A stretch of 64,000 bases of DNA from positions 20,252,793 through 20,316,792 of the forward strand of contig OZ038435.1 in NCBI GenBank assembly GCA_964036275.1, written 5' to 3'. This document shows positions 43,806 to 58,800 of the stretch, in pieces (position 1 is the first letter of the stretch; every line of letters begins with the position of its first letter). The notes under the pieces are model-generated. The model was not told the origin of the DNA. It saw only the letters and a list, made by a program, of their open reading frames with translations, and searched no databases. This DNA comes from Litoditis marina (taxonomy: Eukaryota; Nematoda; Chromadorea; Rhabditida; Rhabditidae). Both the position numbers and the translations under genes were made by a program.

Positions 43806-46800
43806 TCAGCGATAGGCTGGAAATACAAAATTATTTGGATTCAAAAAGTATCAAAACCAAAAAATTGAACCTTGTTCTGTGTACCTTTTTGATAGCTTTG
43901 TATGAGCTTTGAGCAGTTCATTCTAAACAGTCAGTTGCGTATTGTCACTCATTCGACATTCAATGAATTTGGTCCACTTTACATCTATTAAAACTTGTAA
44001 CATACCAGCTTGTTGTCGCTGTCCCCTCTGATCATAGGAATGCCCCATGGCCATTCCTCCCCCCATGCCCGGGGGCGGCTCGCGGTAGTGGATCTTGAAC
44101 CAATCGATAAGACGATGCAACGAGGAGAACACCTGCTTACGGAAACGGATCCCGTACGCCGTCGCTGAAATGGAATCAATCGATAATTGTGCATTAATGT
44201 GGAAACCTGTTTCTAACTTTCCTATGGTGAATACCCGATAACCGTTCCAACTCAATAATGAAAGGAATCCATCGATACATGTCCAACACTTGATAACTGA
44301 GTAAATAAGAGAGTTTAAATTCTTATTTTCCCAATTTCCTATGACAAATAGCATTGCTAAATGTAGTCAGTGGCTGAAAACATCAATTGTACGAAAAAAA
44401 TAGCACTTTCCAAACTTTGCAATTTTTCGAGTTGAGCAAAACAAATGTTTGACGAGTGCTAATCTGATCTTCACGTGCTTACTGTAGTAGTCTACGTGAG
44501 AATGCATTCTAGTATAATAACTCACGTGTGAGATACTCGTGGCGCACCCTCGAGCCCAACTGGTAGGAGATGACGAATTTACCGGCAAACTGATTGGTGC
44601 ACGGCGTGAAGTAGTATCTGCAACCGAGCGGTAATAATAACTGTAATTATAATTGATAATAAAACACTTTATAAGTTTAAAGTTGAATACACAAGTCACT
44701 TTTTTTCTAAAATGAACCAGTTATCGAAATACCCAAGTTTTATGATTTCGTGTCGAAAAACCAACAATGTTTTCATGACAGAGCATGCAAAAAGCAGAAA
44801 TGCGTTAAATTTTAGCGACATATACTGAAAACGTAAAAAGTAGTGAAAGAAGTGAGAGAAACGTACAAAAGCCTCTTCTTCCATGCCTAAAAACCAGAGA
44901 AATGAACATGTTTCGTTGAATTTTCGCAAAATAGTCTGAAAACGACAGAATAGAGTGCTAAAATGAGAGAAACGTACGGTGTTCGTAGTGGCGCCTTCTC
45001 TCGTTCCTGCATCAATCTGTGCTCAATTTGCTCGCGGTCTTCGGCCACAACTCCATTCAGGTAGTACTAGAATACATTACTAATATTACTATCATTAATG
45101 ATGATCATATTTTCATTTCGATCGGTTCCAACCAATTCGCCCAGATTTATATAGCTGTACTTTGTAATTGGGCATCAAATTTTTCAGTTTCCATTCGAGA
45201 ATACCAACATTGTATTATATTATTTTTCAAATAGGGGCTGTTGAAAACAGCATCCTTCCATGAAACAGACCATCCCTTAAACTGAAAATAATAACTGAGT
45301 TCAAACATTAGTACAGGCCAATAGACTAAAAACGGTCAGTGACCCGCTATTCAAAATCTCGAAACTTGACAGGTTTAAACTCTAGTTGCTTTAATATTCA
45401 TTTGACGCTAGAAATATAGAAACCGCACCTTGTGCTGTATGATATCGCGAGCGTTGGCGGCCATCGGTTGAATACAACGGGCGAGAATTTCAGTCAAATC
45501 CTCAAACTCCTCATCTCTGCAAGATGACAATTTAATGACAATAATATATACAAGGTTATTTCTTACTGAAAACGAATCAAGACTCAGTGAATGTTAATAT
45601 TTTCTCAAAAAAAAAACCCTCTCGAAAGACAACCTTTCTAGCGAAATAATGTGCAATAATAATTAAATTAAAACCTCCTAAATGGCCGACAATCCTCAAA
45701 TAGTAAATATCTCCTTATTAATCGATAATCCACTCAAATAATCAATAAATCAATACGCACTCGATGAACAGTCTCTTTCCGAGTGTAAACGACTGTTCCT
45801 TGTCCTCCTCCTTCACATCAACATTGACGAATATGCCCTCGGCCACCTTCCAGGTGACTGTCAGATGGTCCTCCTTCTTAGACGAGGGACGAATCACCGC
45901 GTCGCCCTGCAACCGAGGAATGATCAGCACCATACACCGCCAAGGCCCCTCATAAAAGGGGGAGTCGCGAACAAATACTTGTAAAAAGTAGGGGTCGCGA
46001 GCTGTTAACTAACGCATTTCATGCGAAACCACCTATAATCTTACGTAAAATGGTTGAATGTCGCCGTTTCGGGGGGTCGCGCCACGAGAAAACACGGAGG
46101 GTCAGCGAGAATTTTGAAGGAATAAGAGGCCCTTGGCGGTGTATGAGCAGCACACTACAAACTACGATGTTTTGGGCAAACTAAAACTGAAACCACAAAG
46201 ATTTTTCAAACGATCACTGTTCACACGATTTTCACGTGATCTTTACTTCGTTCTTCTAAGGTAACGGTCTGATGCGTTTCAGGAGTGGGCGACGATTCAG
46301 CTAGAAACTGTTTAGCTACAAACCATAACTCAAGTGAGAGCTACAACTGCCAAATCGAACGGTCACCAAAGTTAGTCTATACGGTTAGAATGAGTTTGCA
46401 CACGTTTGGGGAAGAACCATTGAAACATATATTGATAAGAGACATCGGCCAAATGTTTCAGCTGAATTGTCGCCCACTCGTTTTGATAGTTTAGTTTCCA
46501 TTTCCATAACCAAGCGTTTTCAGAGAACAAAAACCTGTTTCAAATAGTTGCTCAACAAGATCGATAAAACTCAATCGATAACTCTGTCCGCGTACCTGTT
46601 CCAACTTATTCAGCTGTCTGACGGCATCTGAGTAGGAGACATTGTAGAAGTTCGGGTGTTGGATAACTCGCTTCAATTGACCTCCCTCGCTGTTCTGAAT
46701 GAACATACATTATTACAGTGAAACATGTTAGATAAGTTCTCACATCACTTTAAAGAAGGACGATCATGTGGTCCAATCGCAACGCTTCAGTCCTTTAAAC

Positions 46801-49800
46801 TGCAATACATTTTTCAATCGCAGTTCAAAGAGCCGTTGACACGGGATGGATCCACTCAATCGTCCTACTTTAAGCGTGATCAACACGTCAGGAACGGGAA
46901 AACTTTATTTTACAAAACAATGTTATTGTAGCTTACTCGATTTACGTTTGACCGAGACTCGGGCTGAAACTATTGGATCGACGAGAAACAATACGTATCG
47001 TGCGTGTGCTGTGTCGGTATAGTAGACACTATACGCCATGTAAATAATATGGGCCGATGACGTCATCATTCAATACCAAATGGAAAAACGAACCGCGGCC
47101 GCCTTCTTCTTTTCCTTCAAATCCTTGTCTATTTCAGCGTCTTCTATCTCGGCATTGAAGTCCCAGGATCTGGAAGAGACGAGAGATGTAGAGGGGAGAG
47201 AGAAAGAGCGGAAGAGAAAGAGAGAGGGGGAGATAGAGAGGGAAAGAGAAAGAGAGAGAGAGAGAGAAAAGTGATAAAGACAAAAAGAGAGAGATATAGA
47301 GAAATTTGGAAATAAAGAAGAGGAGTATGACAGTTTTGTTTCCCACAAGTGCTCTGTGCACAGATCAAGAGCAGTTTGGAGAATTCGGAAACAATCAATA
47401 AATCGATATCATCTCCGTTTCCCAAGAGCCGCTCACCTGTCCTTCTCCGTCTCGTCTTCCCGTGTCAAATCCGAGGTTCGAGTCGACAGAAGACACGAGA
47501 ACTTCTCCGGGTCGAACTTGATGATTCGACAGTACAGCGGCTGGTTGATCTGAAGAGAAGAGGCTGTCAGTAAAGTCATAGGTGAAATAGCCCGGTTAAC
47601 TGACCGGGGATCCTTAAAAAATGACGATTATGTGCTCCGATCTCAACGCTTCAGTCCTTTAAACAGCAATACATTTTTCAATTGCAGTTTAGAGGACTGA
47701 CGCGCCGAGATTGGAGCACATAATCGTCCTACTTTAAGCTTTCTTACAATTGCGCGAGGAACCCATAACCAACATTTCTGGTTTGATCGGATAATTACCT
47801 AGGGGAAAAACTTAGTTGGTACCAAATGTGGTACCAACCAGGTGGGCAGTCAACGGTTGGTTTTAATGACAACCATGCGGCGTAGCAACTCATATGAGTT
47901 TCCTATGAGAAGCTCACGAACAGCTACTATCTCGTGAGAAGTTCGTGAGATATAAGATATTGCTCATGAGCTAGCTCATGAGATTTTCGAGAGATTTCTA
48001 CGGCGCCATGAACCTAAAACTCGGCCTCAGTCCCTGATTTTCGTGTAGAAAACAGGGCAGGTAAAGTGAAATGTCACGCTAGCGTTTCAATAAAAGTATG
48101 AAAGTCACAAAGCAAGTTAACGAACCGGAGCAACGAACCGGTTTACCAATTACTCACAGACTATTCTGTCTGTCTAGTCATATATTGATTCGTTGGCTGC
48201 CCGTTAAAGAAGGACGATGAAGTGGATCAATCCCAACGCTTTGGTCCTTTAAACTGCAATAATACTTTCAATTGCAGTTTAGAGGACCGATGCGTCGGAA
48301 TCGGTCCACATAATCGTCCTACTTTAATAGGTGACAGTTCAAAGTTCAAAGATCGCCCGTACCAACCTTGACTCTCTCGAGAGGATTCTTGAACGTTTCC
48401 GGCCTGTCGCTGAGCATTTTATTCGGCACGAAGCCGGTTATTCCGTTGTCCAACCGGACGCGGATTCCCACCGGAATTCCCGGACAACCACCTGCTCGCG
48501 TGTCCTGCAAAACACATATGAAATACACGAACTATCAACCAATTCTAAAAAAAATAACGTCAACTGACGTCAAGTCAGCCCCAAGACCCCAAAGAAATGT
48601 TTGATATACAATAAGGAAGACAACAAAACAAATCAAGGTGTAAACAACAACAACAACAACAACAACTGTGCCCACCTGGCTATTCACGTGTTCCCACAAA
48701 TCGGAGGCCCCGTTGAACGACGTGTGACAGAAGCCACACTTCCACATGTTCGAGCCGTCTCGCCCTTCCTGAAAAAAAAAACCAATTACAAATATTACCA
48801 AAAATAGATAATAAATGAATTCATCGATAAGAAGATGTCTCGAAACTTGAAAAGATTTCGTAGAGATTGGGAACAGTAACAGCCTGTTAGCTATGTAGTT
48901 CATACTACTACTTGTTCAATGATTTATGAAAGTAAACTTTATATTATTTCAAATAAAGTGAATTTGACCTACCGCCTCGTGCTTGTTTCTGTCTTCATCG
49001 GACAACTTCTTGTACTGGACTCCGATAACAATACCGGGCATCCGTTTTCCGACGGCGAAATCTTTGGCCGACTTGGAAACCAGGGCAAACAGCTCCTAAA
49101 AAGTTTGATAATTAGCTGAGCGATACTTCTGTATAGCCCTGAAAAAAATAAAGCAGGACTATTATGTTGACCAATCCCGTGTCAACGGTCCTTTAAACTG
49201 CAAATAAAAAATGTATTGCAGTTTAGGACTGAAGCGTTACGATTGGACCACATAATCGTCCTTTTTTTCAAGAAGATTCGCATACATAACCACAAACCAC
49301 CATGGTCCTCATATACCTTAACAAAGTCCCAGAACAAGTACAATTCTCTGCAATTAGCCAGAAGCAACAGCAAAAGAACACGGCAAGCTGCAGACATTAT
49401 CAGAAAATCTGCGTCTCTCTGATCCGTGTACTCTCTCGTCGAGGCCGCTCTACAAGTGGTATGCTAAATGGCTGAAAATTGTCGGAGACACTCAGACAAT
49501 TCCCGGCCAATTGGCCAGCTACTTTTGTAGCGGCCTCGACGAGAGAGTGCGCTGATCAGAGAGACGCAGACTGTTTCAGCCTGCTTGCGTTCTCATTGAC
49601 CTGCGTGCTCTTTCGCTTTTGTAGCTGGTCAATCGAGGAGAATTGGCCTGAAATTGTGTGGGACAAACCTCGCTGGACAGTTGACAGAAGGCCTTTCGCT
49701 GGTCCCTATATCGCTTGTTCAACTCGGCCGAAATGTCATACAGAGTGTCCTTCTTGTCACCGAAACCCTAGAAGACAGAAAAACTTCATATTATTACTAA

Positions 49801-52800
49801 AAAAAAACAGTCGTAAGAAATGAACTGATAGGATTAGGAAGATAAGAATAAGAAGATTACTGATGATAATACATACTATCAATACATGTATGATAAATGT
49901 CTTGTGTAACTGAATGAAGGACCACCTGTTTTTGGTTGAAGAACAAAAACTTTTCCATCACCATCTTACACAAACAACTTTCTTATTTTGGTATGAATAC
50001 CACGATACGAGAGAATCATCAAGGAAAGAGAAACGAGAATATCGTCAATGGTGTGAATAAACAACTAACATGCGTACACTAGTAACCAGTAAGGTACGAC
50101 TAGTCGACAAAAAATGGCTCGTTTTTTGATTTAACGATTTTGCATTAAAAACCGCCCAATCTCCTCCTTTTTTGGCAAAAAAAGTAGCCCTTTCTTCGAT
50201 TTTTCGGGCTACTTGGACCACTTTACTGGGGTATAAAGGAATTACTTCTAGTACTACTATTCTAATCTACTTCTCCTATCTCCTATACTATTCCATTTAG
50301 TTGTGGTATAATCAATATTCCCCACTTGTCTCTTCAATTCGTCGGCAAATGCGTCCAAATCGAGATCTTTCAGTCGATCGGGTGCCTGTAGAATCTCCTC
50401 CAGAGCCGCTGTTTGGTCCGCGTTGTCGTCCACCTACAAACACAATAAAATACATTTAAAACAAATATACTTACTTTACAGAGAAACAAATTGACACAAA
50501 CTATTGAATACTTGTCTTATTGATTTGGAGCGTATAACGAACGAATAATGATTTAACGAGACGTACAATCTCTGAACCAATGGGACCTCCATGTACCTAT
50601 CGGACAACCCCCCCCCCCCCCCACCCACAATAACTCTTGGTCTTTAACGAAATAATCCCTGAATTTGCATCAAAAATCGACGAATACCCCGACACAAGCT
50701 GGAAACGGGTAGTTTTTCGACTATATCGTAGTATGCCTCTAATTCCCCCCAAACACCCGTAAACCCGTACCTCGAGTGCGTCGACGGCCATTTTCCTGGC
50801 CCATTCGTAGGTCTCCGGATGAACCCTGGAACCGTCCAATACCTCCACGTAGGCATCGGTGCGGTCGGCCACCTGAAATCAATCACAAAATTAGAAGTTT
50901 CACACAATTAGCAGGAGCGAAATGGTCAAGAATATCAGAAAACCCTCAAAAGAAAAAAGGAAAAGCTCACATTGGAAGTTTCAACTTCGCCGGCGGCGCA
51001 ACTACGAAAATGACGCTAAAACTAGTGTAGTTCGAGTGCACGTGGGAACACGCCACCAACCTTTTCGGTGTCGATTTTGATGAATCCGGCGCAGTTCATG
51101 AACACCTTCGGTCCCATATGACAGACGGTAACCAGTTTGGTCCTGCTCTCCAGGAGGTTGTCATGTTGTTTTATCGTCTTCAGCAGATGGGCAGACTTAC
51201 GGGGACCCAGGCCGGCCACGAATTGCAGCTGGTTGGCGGTGTTTGAATGCTCCAGACATCTGGAAATAACATAAATGTTCATTTAGGATAGAAAAAAAGG
51301 AGTTTATAAATATCGTTGCCTAACTGACCCAACTGACCGTTAAGCTAAGAACGGGCCCGAACTCTCCAAACTTACCAATCGAGCAGGTGGCTTCTCCAGC
51401 TTCAAAAATTAGACACACTCGAATACTACAGCAATCTTGACTAAATGATCGGTTAATCTCAAAATTACGTCATTTTTATCGGACAAACGCGCTATTTTTC
51501 TCAAGATCAGAACCAAGTTTGACACATTTGCACGTACTTATTCACATCGACCCCACACTCGTTGACCCGGTTGATCAGCTCGCGGGCCAGAGCAAGACTT
51601 AGGTCCTCCTGGAAATAAACAGAATAGAATAGTACAGAATAATTAGAGAACTAAAGGTTTAGATCATACACCAGTAAGGTTCGACTAAGCGACAAAAAGT
51701 AATCCGTTTTCAGATGTAAACACGTGCAAATTTAGAATGTTTCATAAAAGGTAGACCGATTTTCATCGTTTCGGCTAAAAAAAGTAGTCCGTTTTTTGAC
51801 TATTCGGACAACCTTGCGGGTGTATGGTTTCAATAGATAAACTAAAGGTTGCACAGCGAAACCAAATAATGTTCCAATACGGGTACTATGAAACTAATTA
51901 AAATAAGATACATGTATGCAAATACATGTATTTGCTCTTCAGTAGCACACCACTTCCAGATCGTAAAACATGTTTTCTTGAGACAGTTAACAGAAATCGA
52001 CCGCCAGAAACCATTAGAGAGCAGAGAAATAGTGAGAATGAACACTTTCAACCTTCAAACCACACATTATCCCTAATAACTTCTAGAAAAGAGAGAAAAA
52101 ATACCAAATTAGAAACTACAAACCTTGGGTGCCTCGCTCTTGAGCGGATGTAGGGCCAGACAGAATATGTCCTCGTCAAAGTTCCATAGATGAGCGTATT
52201 CCATGAGGGGATCCAGCAGGAATCTGGCGAGGGAGACTGCCTGGCGGAGGGTCGGCGGGTAGTCGGGGAACTCCAACTGGAAAGGCAGATGACGATAATT
52301 GGTGTTTTATTCATTTGAAACGAAAAGAATAAGCAAAAAATCAATAATAACAAATGTTACGTTTAAAATTAATTTCAATAATAATGGAGTTACGTTGAAA
52401 ATTAATTCCCAACTACAATCCCGTGTTTTCAAGTATCTCCACGAGATCCGCCAATATTCCGATAATTTGCTCGAAATTTGAAAATTCCTTTAGTTGTGCT
52501 CTCCTGCAGGGTAATGACCCATATCGATTGATTACCCCTCTTGACCTACCAATGCCTGTTTCGAGTGCATGTAGACCTTGGCGGCCTCATTGTCCATGAT
52601 ATAGACCTGGGGGGAACGGTTCAATATTCCGTCTGTCACCAAATCCATCAACGCATCCTGAAATCCATGCATATTGATTAAATTGATCAGAGATTGAAAA
52701 CAAAAACAACAAAATCGGTACTCGATCTGAAACTTGTATGTTTGTTTTATATCAGTGAACTATTTCTCCATTCTCCAATTTTTTTCGCCAAGACTGCGAA

Positions 52801-55800
52801 AATATGGTGACAGAAGCTTCAAAATTAATATTCAATCCTATATGTAACCAGGTATAACCATAAAAAAAGTAGAAACGAGAAAAGGCGGCACCTCGATATC
52901 TCGTTTGAGCCGTATCGCATCCATATTCTCAGCTGCCAGTGCAATTGCGTGCGGTCGCTTCCTCTCGATCATACTCTTGAACATACGCATCGAGTCTTGC
53001 TGAAATACGATTACAATTATTATAAGTTACCCATTAAAAGTTGGCGAGAGAAAATTCAGCACTTACAGCTTGCCAAAATCTGAAATGTCCAGTTCCACTT
53101 GGAAATATAGTCAAAACATGTCTTAAAAAAAGTTTTTCGCATCTCGCAAAAATCTGGCATGGGTATGAGTTTTATTCTTGGATTTCGGTTTAGGACTGTC
53201 ACTTGTAATCTAATTCAACCCTCCACACAAATATCTGAACTAAGCTCCGCCCCTCTAACTGACCTTTAACCTCTGCTGGGGACCTTCTCCCTGAGACCTC
53301 TTCATGAAATGGACCAGCCGGACATAGTCCAGCACGGATCCATCCTGATCCACGATTGCCCCAAAAGAGGCTTCGTCGAACTCCGTCGAATAGGCGATGG
53401 CCATCAGACGAACCTCACCCTGAAGGAGCAAAGTACAAAGTACAGGGTACAAACTACAACTCAATACAAACATTTGGTTTAAAGAAGGACGATTATGTGG
53501 TCCAATCGCAACGGTTCCGTCCTTTAAACTGCAATACATTTTTCAATTGCAGTTTAAAGGACCGTTGACATGGGATTGGTCCACATAATCGTCCTTCTTT
53601 AAATTACAGTTCGACAAACCTCAATGGTACAGAATGCAAACTTCACGTCAATTCAGCACAACAATTATGCTAGAAGAAAAACACATTTTTTTCAATATTA
53701 AGAGTACTACGAATATTTCTACAAACTGGGACCCCTTACAAACAGTGATTATTGGGGACACGCCTCAAGGCTACAAAACGACATCTGATCATCTAAAAAA
53801 TCAATATCTAACAATCTAACCGACGAAATCGATAATTGGATACATAACTGACCCAAAGACCAGTAAGGTGCGACTAAGCATCAATAAGTAAGCCGTTGTT
53901 TGATGTAAACACGGTAACATTTAGGATTTAACCTCAAAAGTAGACCGATTTTCTTGATTTCGGCTAAGAAGTAGTCCGTTTCCCGAATTTTTCTGACTAT
54001 TCGGACAACTTTACTGGTGTATGAACTGACCATTCGGGTGAACTCCTCATCGTCGTCTTCCAACTCCTCTTCGGTGGGGCGGTAGGCGGCCGTCTCCAGG
54101 CGTTTCGCCAACTCTTTTGCACATTTCTGCAAATTAAAGGACTAACTTTGCATGAGATAAGACATGTTTTTCTCAAAAAAAAATAGTTCCAATTTCACTT
54201 GATCGAAAATCTCGTTCAATCGAGCATAATACGTCCTCAACATGAAGAAAAACATTAAACATCACTGACTCAATTCCTCTAGAAAAACATCTTGTTACAT
54301 GCCAAACATCAACTACTAGCATTTCATGGTTCCAAGTAAAAACAGTTTGGCCTATTTTGAAATGTTCTTGATATACCGTAAACATGCGCTATATCCTAGT
54401 GAAAAACAGCAAAAAAACCACCCACAAACAGTGATTATTAGCGACACGCCTCAAGGCTACAAAACGACATCTAATCTTCTAGAAAAAAATCGATATCTGA
54501 CAGAAACCAGCCAAACACACAAAAACAGTCGAAATGAAACTATGAAACGGACCGCAACGACGCAAGCCTTGGCCTCCTCCAGCAGTCTCTGATGGAGTTC
54601 CTGCTCGAAGTAGGGCACCAACATGTCCTCGACGGCGGTGCGAACAGCCTTCTCACGCACCTCGTTCCAACCCTCTACCAGGTCACTGAACTCGTCCTGA
54701 AAGAGGGATACTAATGGTTATACTTAAAGCAGGACGATAATGTGGACCAATCCCGTGTCAACGGTCCTTTAAACTGCAATTGGAAAATGTATTGCAGTTT
54801 AAAGGACTGGAGCGTTGCGATTGGACCACATAATTGTCCTACTTCAAGCCGACTAAATTAGAGAGATTCGGAGAAAACTGTCCTAATGTGAGAAGATGAA
54901 TGCTTGTTGCGCAACACAAGTTCTTGATTCGTGAAACGAAAATGCACTTTAGATCCATACAACAGTAAAGTTGTCCGAATAGTCAGAAAAATTCGAAAAA
55001 CCGACTACTTTTCAGCCGAAAAGAAGACAATCGGTCTACTTTTGATGAAAAGTCTTTATTTTCACGTGTTTACATCCGAAAACGGCCTACTTTTTGTAGC
55101 TTAGTCAGACCTTACTGGGGTATGTTTAGATCTCGAAAGTAGCGCAAACGTCTTAATCTCTAAAAAAAAAACATTGATAACAAGCGTACCCTCTTGAACG
55201 GGTCCTCCTTGAGAATACTGGCGATCAACGTGTCATTGCTCTGTTTCTCGTCCTCCTTATCACATGTGATACTGATCTGAAATACAAATGGTCAGAGCGT
55301 GCTCAGCTACTGGAAGAAAGATGGAACCATGGAACCATAGATAAAATTCGTGTCAGTCAACCAAAAGTTAGTGATGCAGAAACATCGGACTGCACAGAAA
55401 ATTCTACAATTTTGAAATCTATAGACAATTTTGACTCAGAGGTGTCCTTAGTCAAGCTTTGGTTTGATAGGGCGATTCCTCTATAACTACTGTAAAGTAA
55501 ACCAACTTTCTTTACTCTGCTACATTACAACCTCTCCCCAATCAGCATGTCAATCACGATTGCAAAATCCGAGCAAACAAGAAAAAAATCAATATTCTGG
55601 TTACCTGCATGGTCTTGGCTGCCTTCATTTGCATAAAGTAGAGGTACTCCTCGTCCTCCAACTGGCAGACTTCCTTCTCCTTGATGTATCTACAGAACAC
55701 AGAATATATACCATAGGTAAAATAGTTCAATGCCAGTGCAATTGAAATGAACGTGTGTAACTTTAAAAATGGGCATGATACTTCTGCAAAAATGAGTATT

Positions 55801-58800
55801 TCCCTCGTTTGTCGTGTTTCAAACAATTTTCGCTTTTAAAAATGAGCGTCGGTTCTAGAAATACGGCGAAAATGAGCATGGGTCTACACCATTTTGACAG
55901 GTTATTTCACCTATGATATATACGTGAGGCGACTTTGTTGCCCACAAGAAAATATGATTGAAAATGTGGTGTTTCATCTGGGTAACCATACTACAAAACA
56001 GGGTGGCAGACCATGTTTTCACTAGTAAAGGGGGACTATTGTTGAAATTTGGGTAGTTTAAAAGTTGGATTGAAAGGAAAACGGGTGATTCAATGGAGCA
56101 CCCAACAAAGTTGCCATACGTTTGACATAATCAATGACGTACAGATGTAACGAAATCGTGAAGAAACGGCACGAAAAACACGTTTATCACTACATTTGTT
56201 TATGATTAATTTTCTGAACCGCAAAGAATGCACAGAGAGGAGTCCATTTTACATTCACTCGAAGATAAGGTGAGTATAGTATAGTATCACTTCACTTTGT
56301 AATCTCGTTTTTATTTAAACCACTTTCCCACCAAATGATGGTACCAGGAACAAGTCTTTCGAAATTGAAAATCATCAAAGTAACAGTCTCACTTTTAGCC
56401 AGGATTTTGAACAGGAAAAAGACGATAACCCCTAAATTCACCTCTTTTTCCACAGCGGATGCGAGTCGTCCATCTGTTCTCTGCCCAATTTCGTGGGTCT
56501 GGCTGAAATGGTCACACGACGACGATACAGCTTACGGATTCGCTCGCGCACCTGAAATCACGTCAATAGAGCTGGTTGTAACTTCATGAATATCATGCAA
56601 AACAGTTGGAAAAACTTAGCAACGTTCTCAAGCTTACATTATCGAATCGTTCTCAACCCATTTCCACCCAAAAGATGTATTTTCGTACAATAACCGTATA
56701 CCGTACTCTTCTTCTTAAACGAGTAAAATACTGCTCAAAACGTTCCCAATCCCTCACACGACCCAAATCCACCTATATTATCAACATATATTAAGGAAAA
56801 TTCGATAAACGTACCAATGGCTGCCTGCTGATCTCCTTGGCCATCATGAAAATCGAACCGGCGATTACGGATTCGGGATCCGGGAACGAGGTACTGATGT
56901 ACTCCTCGGCGGCCTGCATCACGGGCACCTGCAAGATAATTATTAATAAAAAATAAATACATCTGAATTACTCCACGAAAACGAGATATACCATTTTGTA
57001 ACAGAAAATCTCTGAAAATTGCCGTTTTTCAAGTGTAAAACGGGTCAGTTTGTGAAACATAAGCAAGAAGTATAGGGCTCAAGACTATGTGATGGTGGAG
57101 AAAAAGAATGTAGAAACGAACGGAATCCTGCTCAATCTCGTTCTTTTTCCAGTCCAGATTCTCGGCGAATTGTCGCGACGTTAGACCGAATCGAGAAACC
57201 ATCTCACCGATTCCACACTCCACACACAACTGGAAACAACGTTATTAACCACCACCAAATACAGGTAGAAAACCAGCACAACCAAAGATCAGTAAGGTCC
57301 GACTAAGCGACAGAAAGTAGTCCGTTTTAGACGTGAACACGTGAAAATTCATGATTTTTCCATCAAAAGTAGACCGATTTTCTTATTTTCGCCGAAAAAG
57401 TAGTCCGTTTTTTGAATTTTTCTGACTATTCGGACAACTTTACTGGTGTATAAACACAACACGAACTTGAAATGCCACTTCCCTTCCATATTTGGAAAAT
57501 TTTAAAAACTTCTACGAACATCACATATATGAACTGCCACACGAGTAGGAAATCAAAAACGATTCAAAACCTGATATAAAAGCGTACTTTAGACATAAAT
57601 CTGCGGAAAAAAACCCAATTTTCATGCTCAACTGGTATGCGCAAATACATACGAAGTTTTCCGAACTGCCTTCATAACTTCAATTATTCGACTGATGTCC
57701 TCCCACATTTGTATTCTCCCAATCCCAAAACCGTGTCCCCATCTTGCACCTTGTTTATATTGCTTCCGCTACAAATTTTGTGTTTAAATCAAAACAATGA
57801 AGCCACCTGATATTTGTCACTGCGGGAGCACTGCTTGAAATGGGTCCCCGGGCCGGCTGCCTCGTCATCGTCAGCCTGAATTCAATGTCTGTTCACTTCA
57901 ATGTTGACTTTAAAGTTAAAGTAGGACGATTATGTGGACCAATCTCGTGTCAACGGTCTTTTAAACTGCAATTGAAATATATATATTGCAGTTTAAAGGA
58001 CTGAAGCATTCCGATTGGACCACATAATCGTCCTTCTTTAAAGTCGAATTTTAGTTCAAAAAAACGTACATAACACAAAAGTTTTCGACTATCCATTCAG
58101 TTGAAACTATGAAAAGTAGTTAGATATAACTGCATAATTAATCTGCAATACTTCCATAGTACCAGATTCGATCATACAAGCTAATCGGATTACGATTTGA
58201 TCTTCAAGTCTCCAGCTTTCTACTAGTAAAATACTCCCGACTACTAACCGCCCTGATTCTCTCCCACTCCTGCATCTTGGCCACGTCTCCTCCATAAAAC
58301 AGTTGGAATTGGGCTGACATATCGGCCAGTTGTTCGGCCGTGTCCACACCATACACACTGGAAACAGACAACTTCTTTTTGAATGGAAATGGAAGTATGA
58401 TGCCCCTTACAAACACCAGTAAGGTCCGACTAAGCGACAGAAAGTAGTCCGTTTTCAGATGTAAACACGTGAAAATCATGGAATTTCCATCAGAAATAGG
58501 CAAATTTTCTGGTTTTTAGCGAAAATGTAGTCCGTTTTTCGAATCTTTCTGACTATTCGGACAACTTTACTGGCATATGATAACACCTAAAAGTAAAACT
58601 GACTCATTGATGTCAACCTCGGTGAGGGGGCGTCGTGGGGTGGAATCTCCTTCTACCTGGTACGTCTGCATGCGCTTCATCAGCTCAATCAACTGAAAAA
58701 AAAACATAAAAATGAACTTTAACTCACTTTTCAAACAGGTTTATCATTTCCAAGATTCCAAGGCAAGCCAATACTGTGTGTATTGCCCCATTCCGTAGTG

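Noticed and set aside
47070..47425. Ser/Leu-rich and Glu/Arg-rich open frames, also at 63611-63854
   Set aside because: Low-complexity GA tracts next to emb-5 exons.
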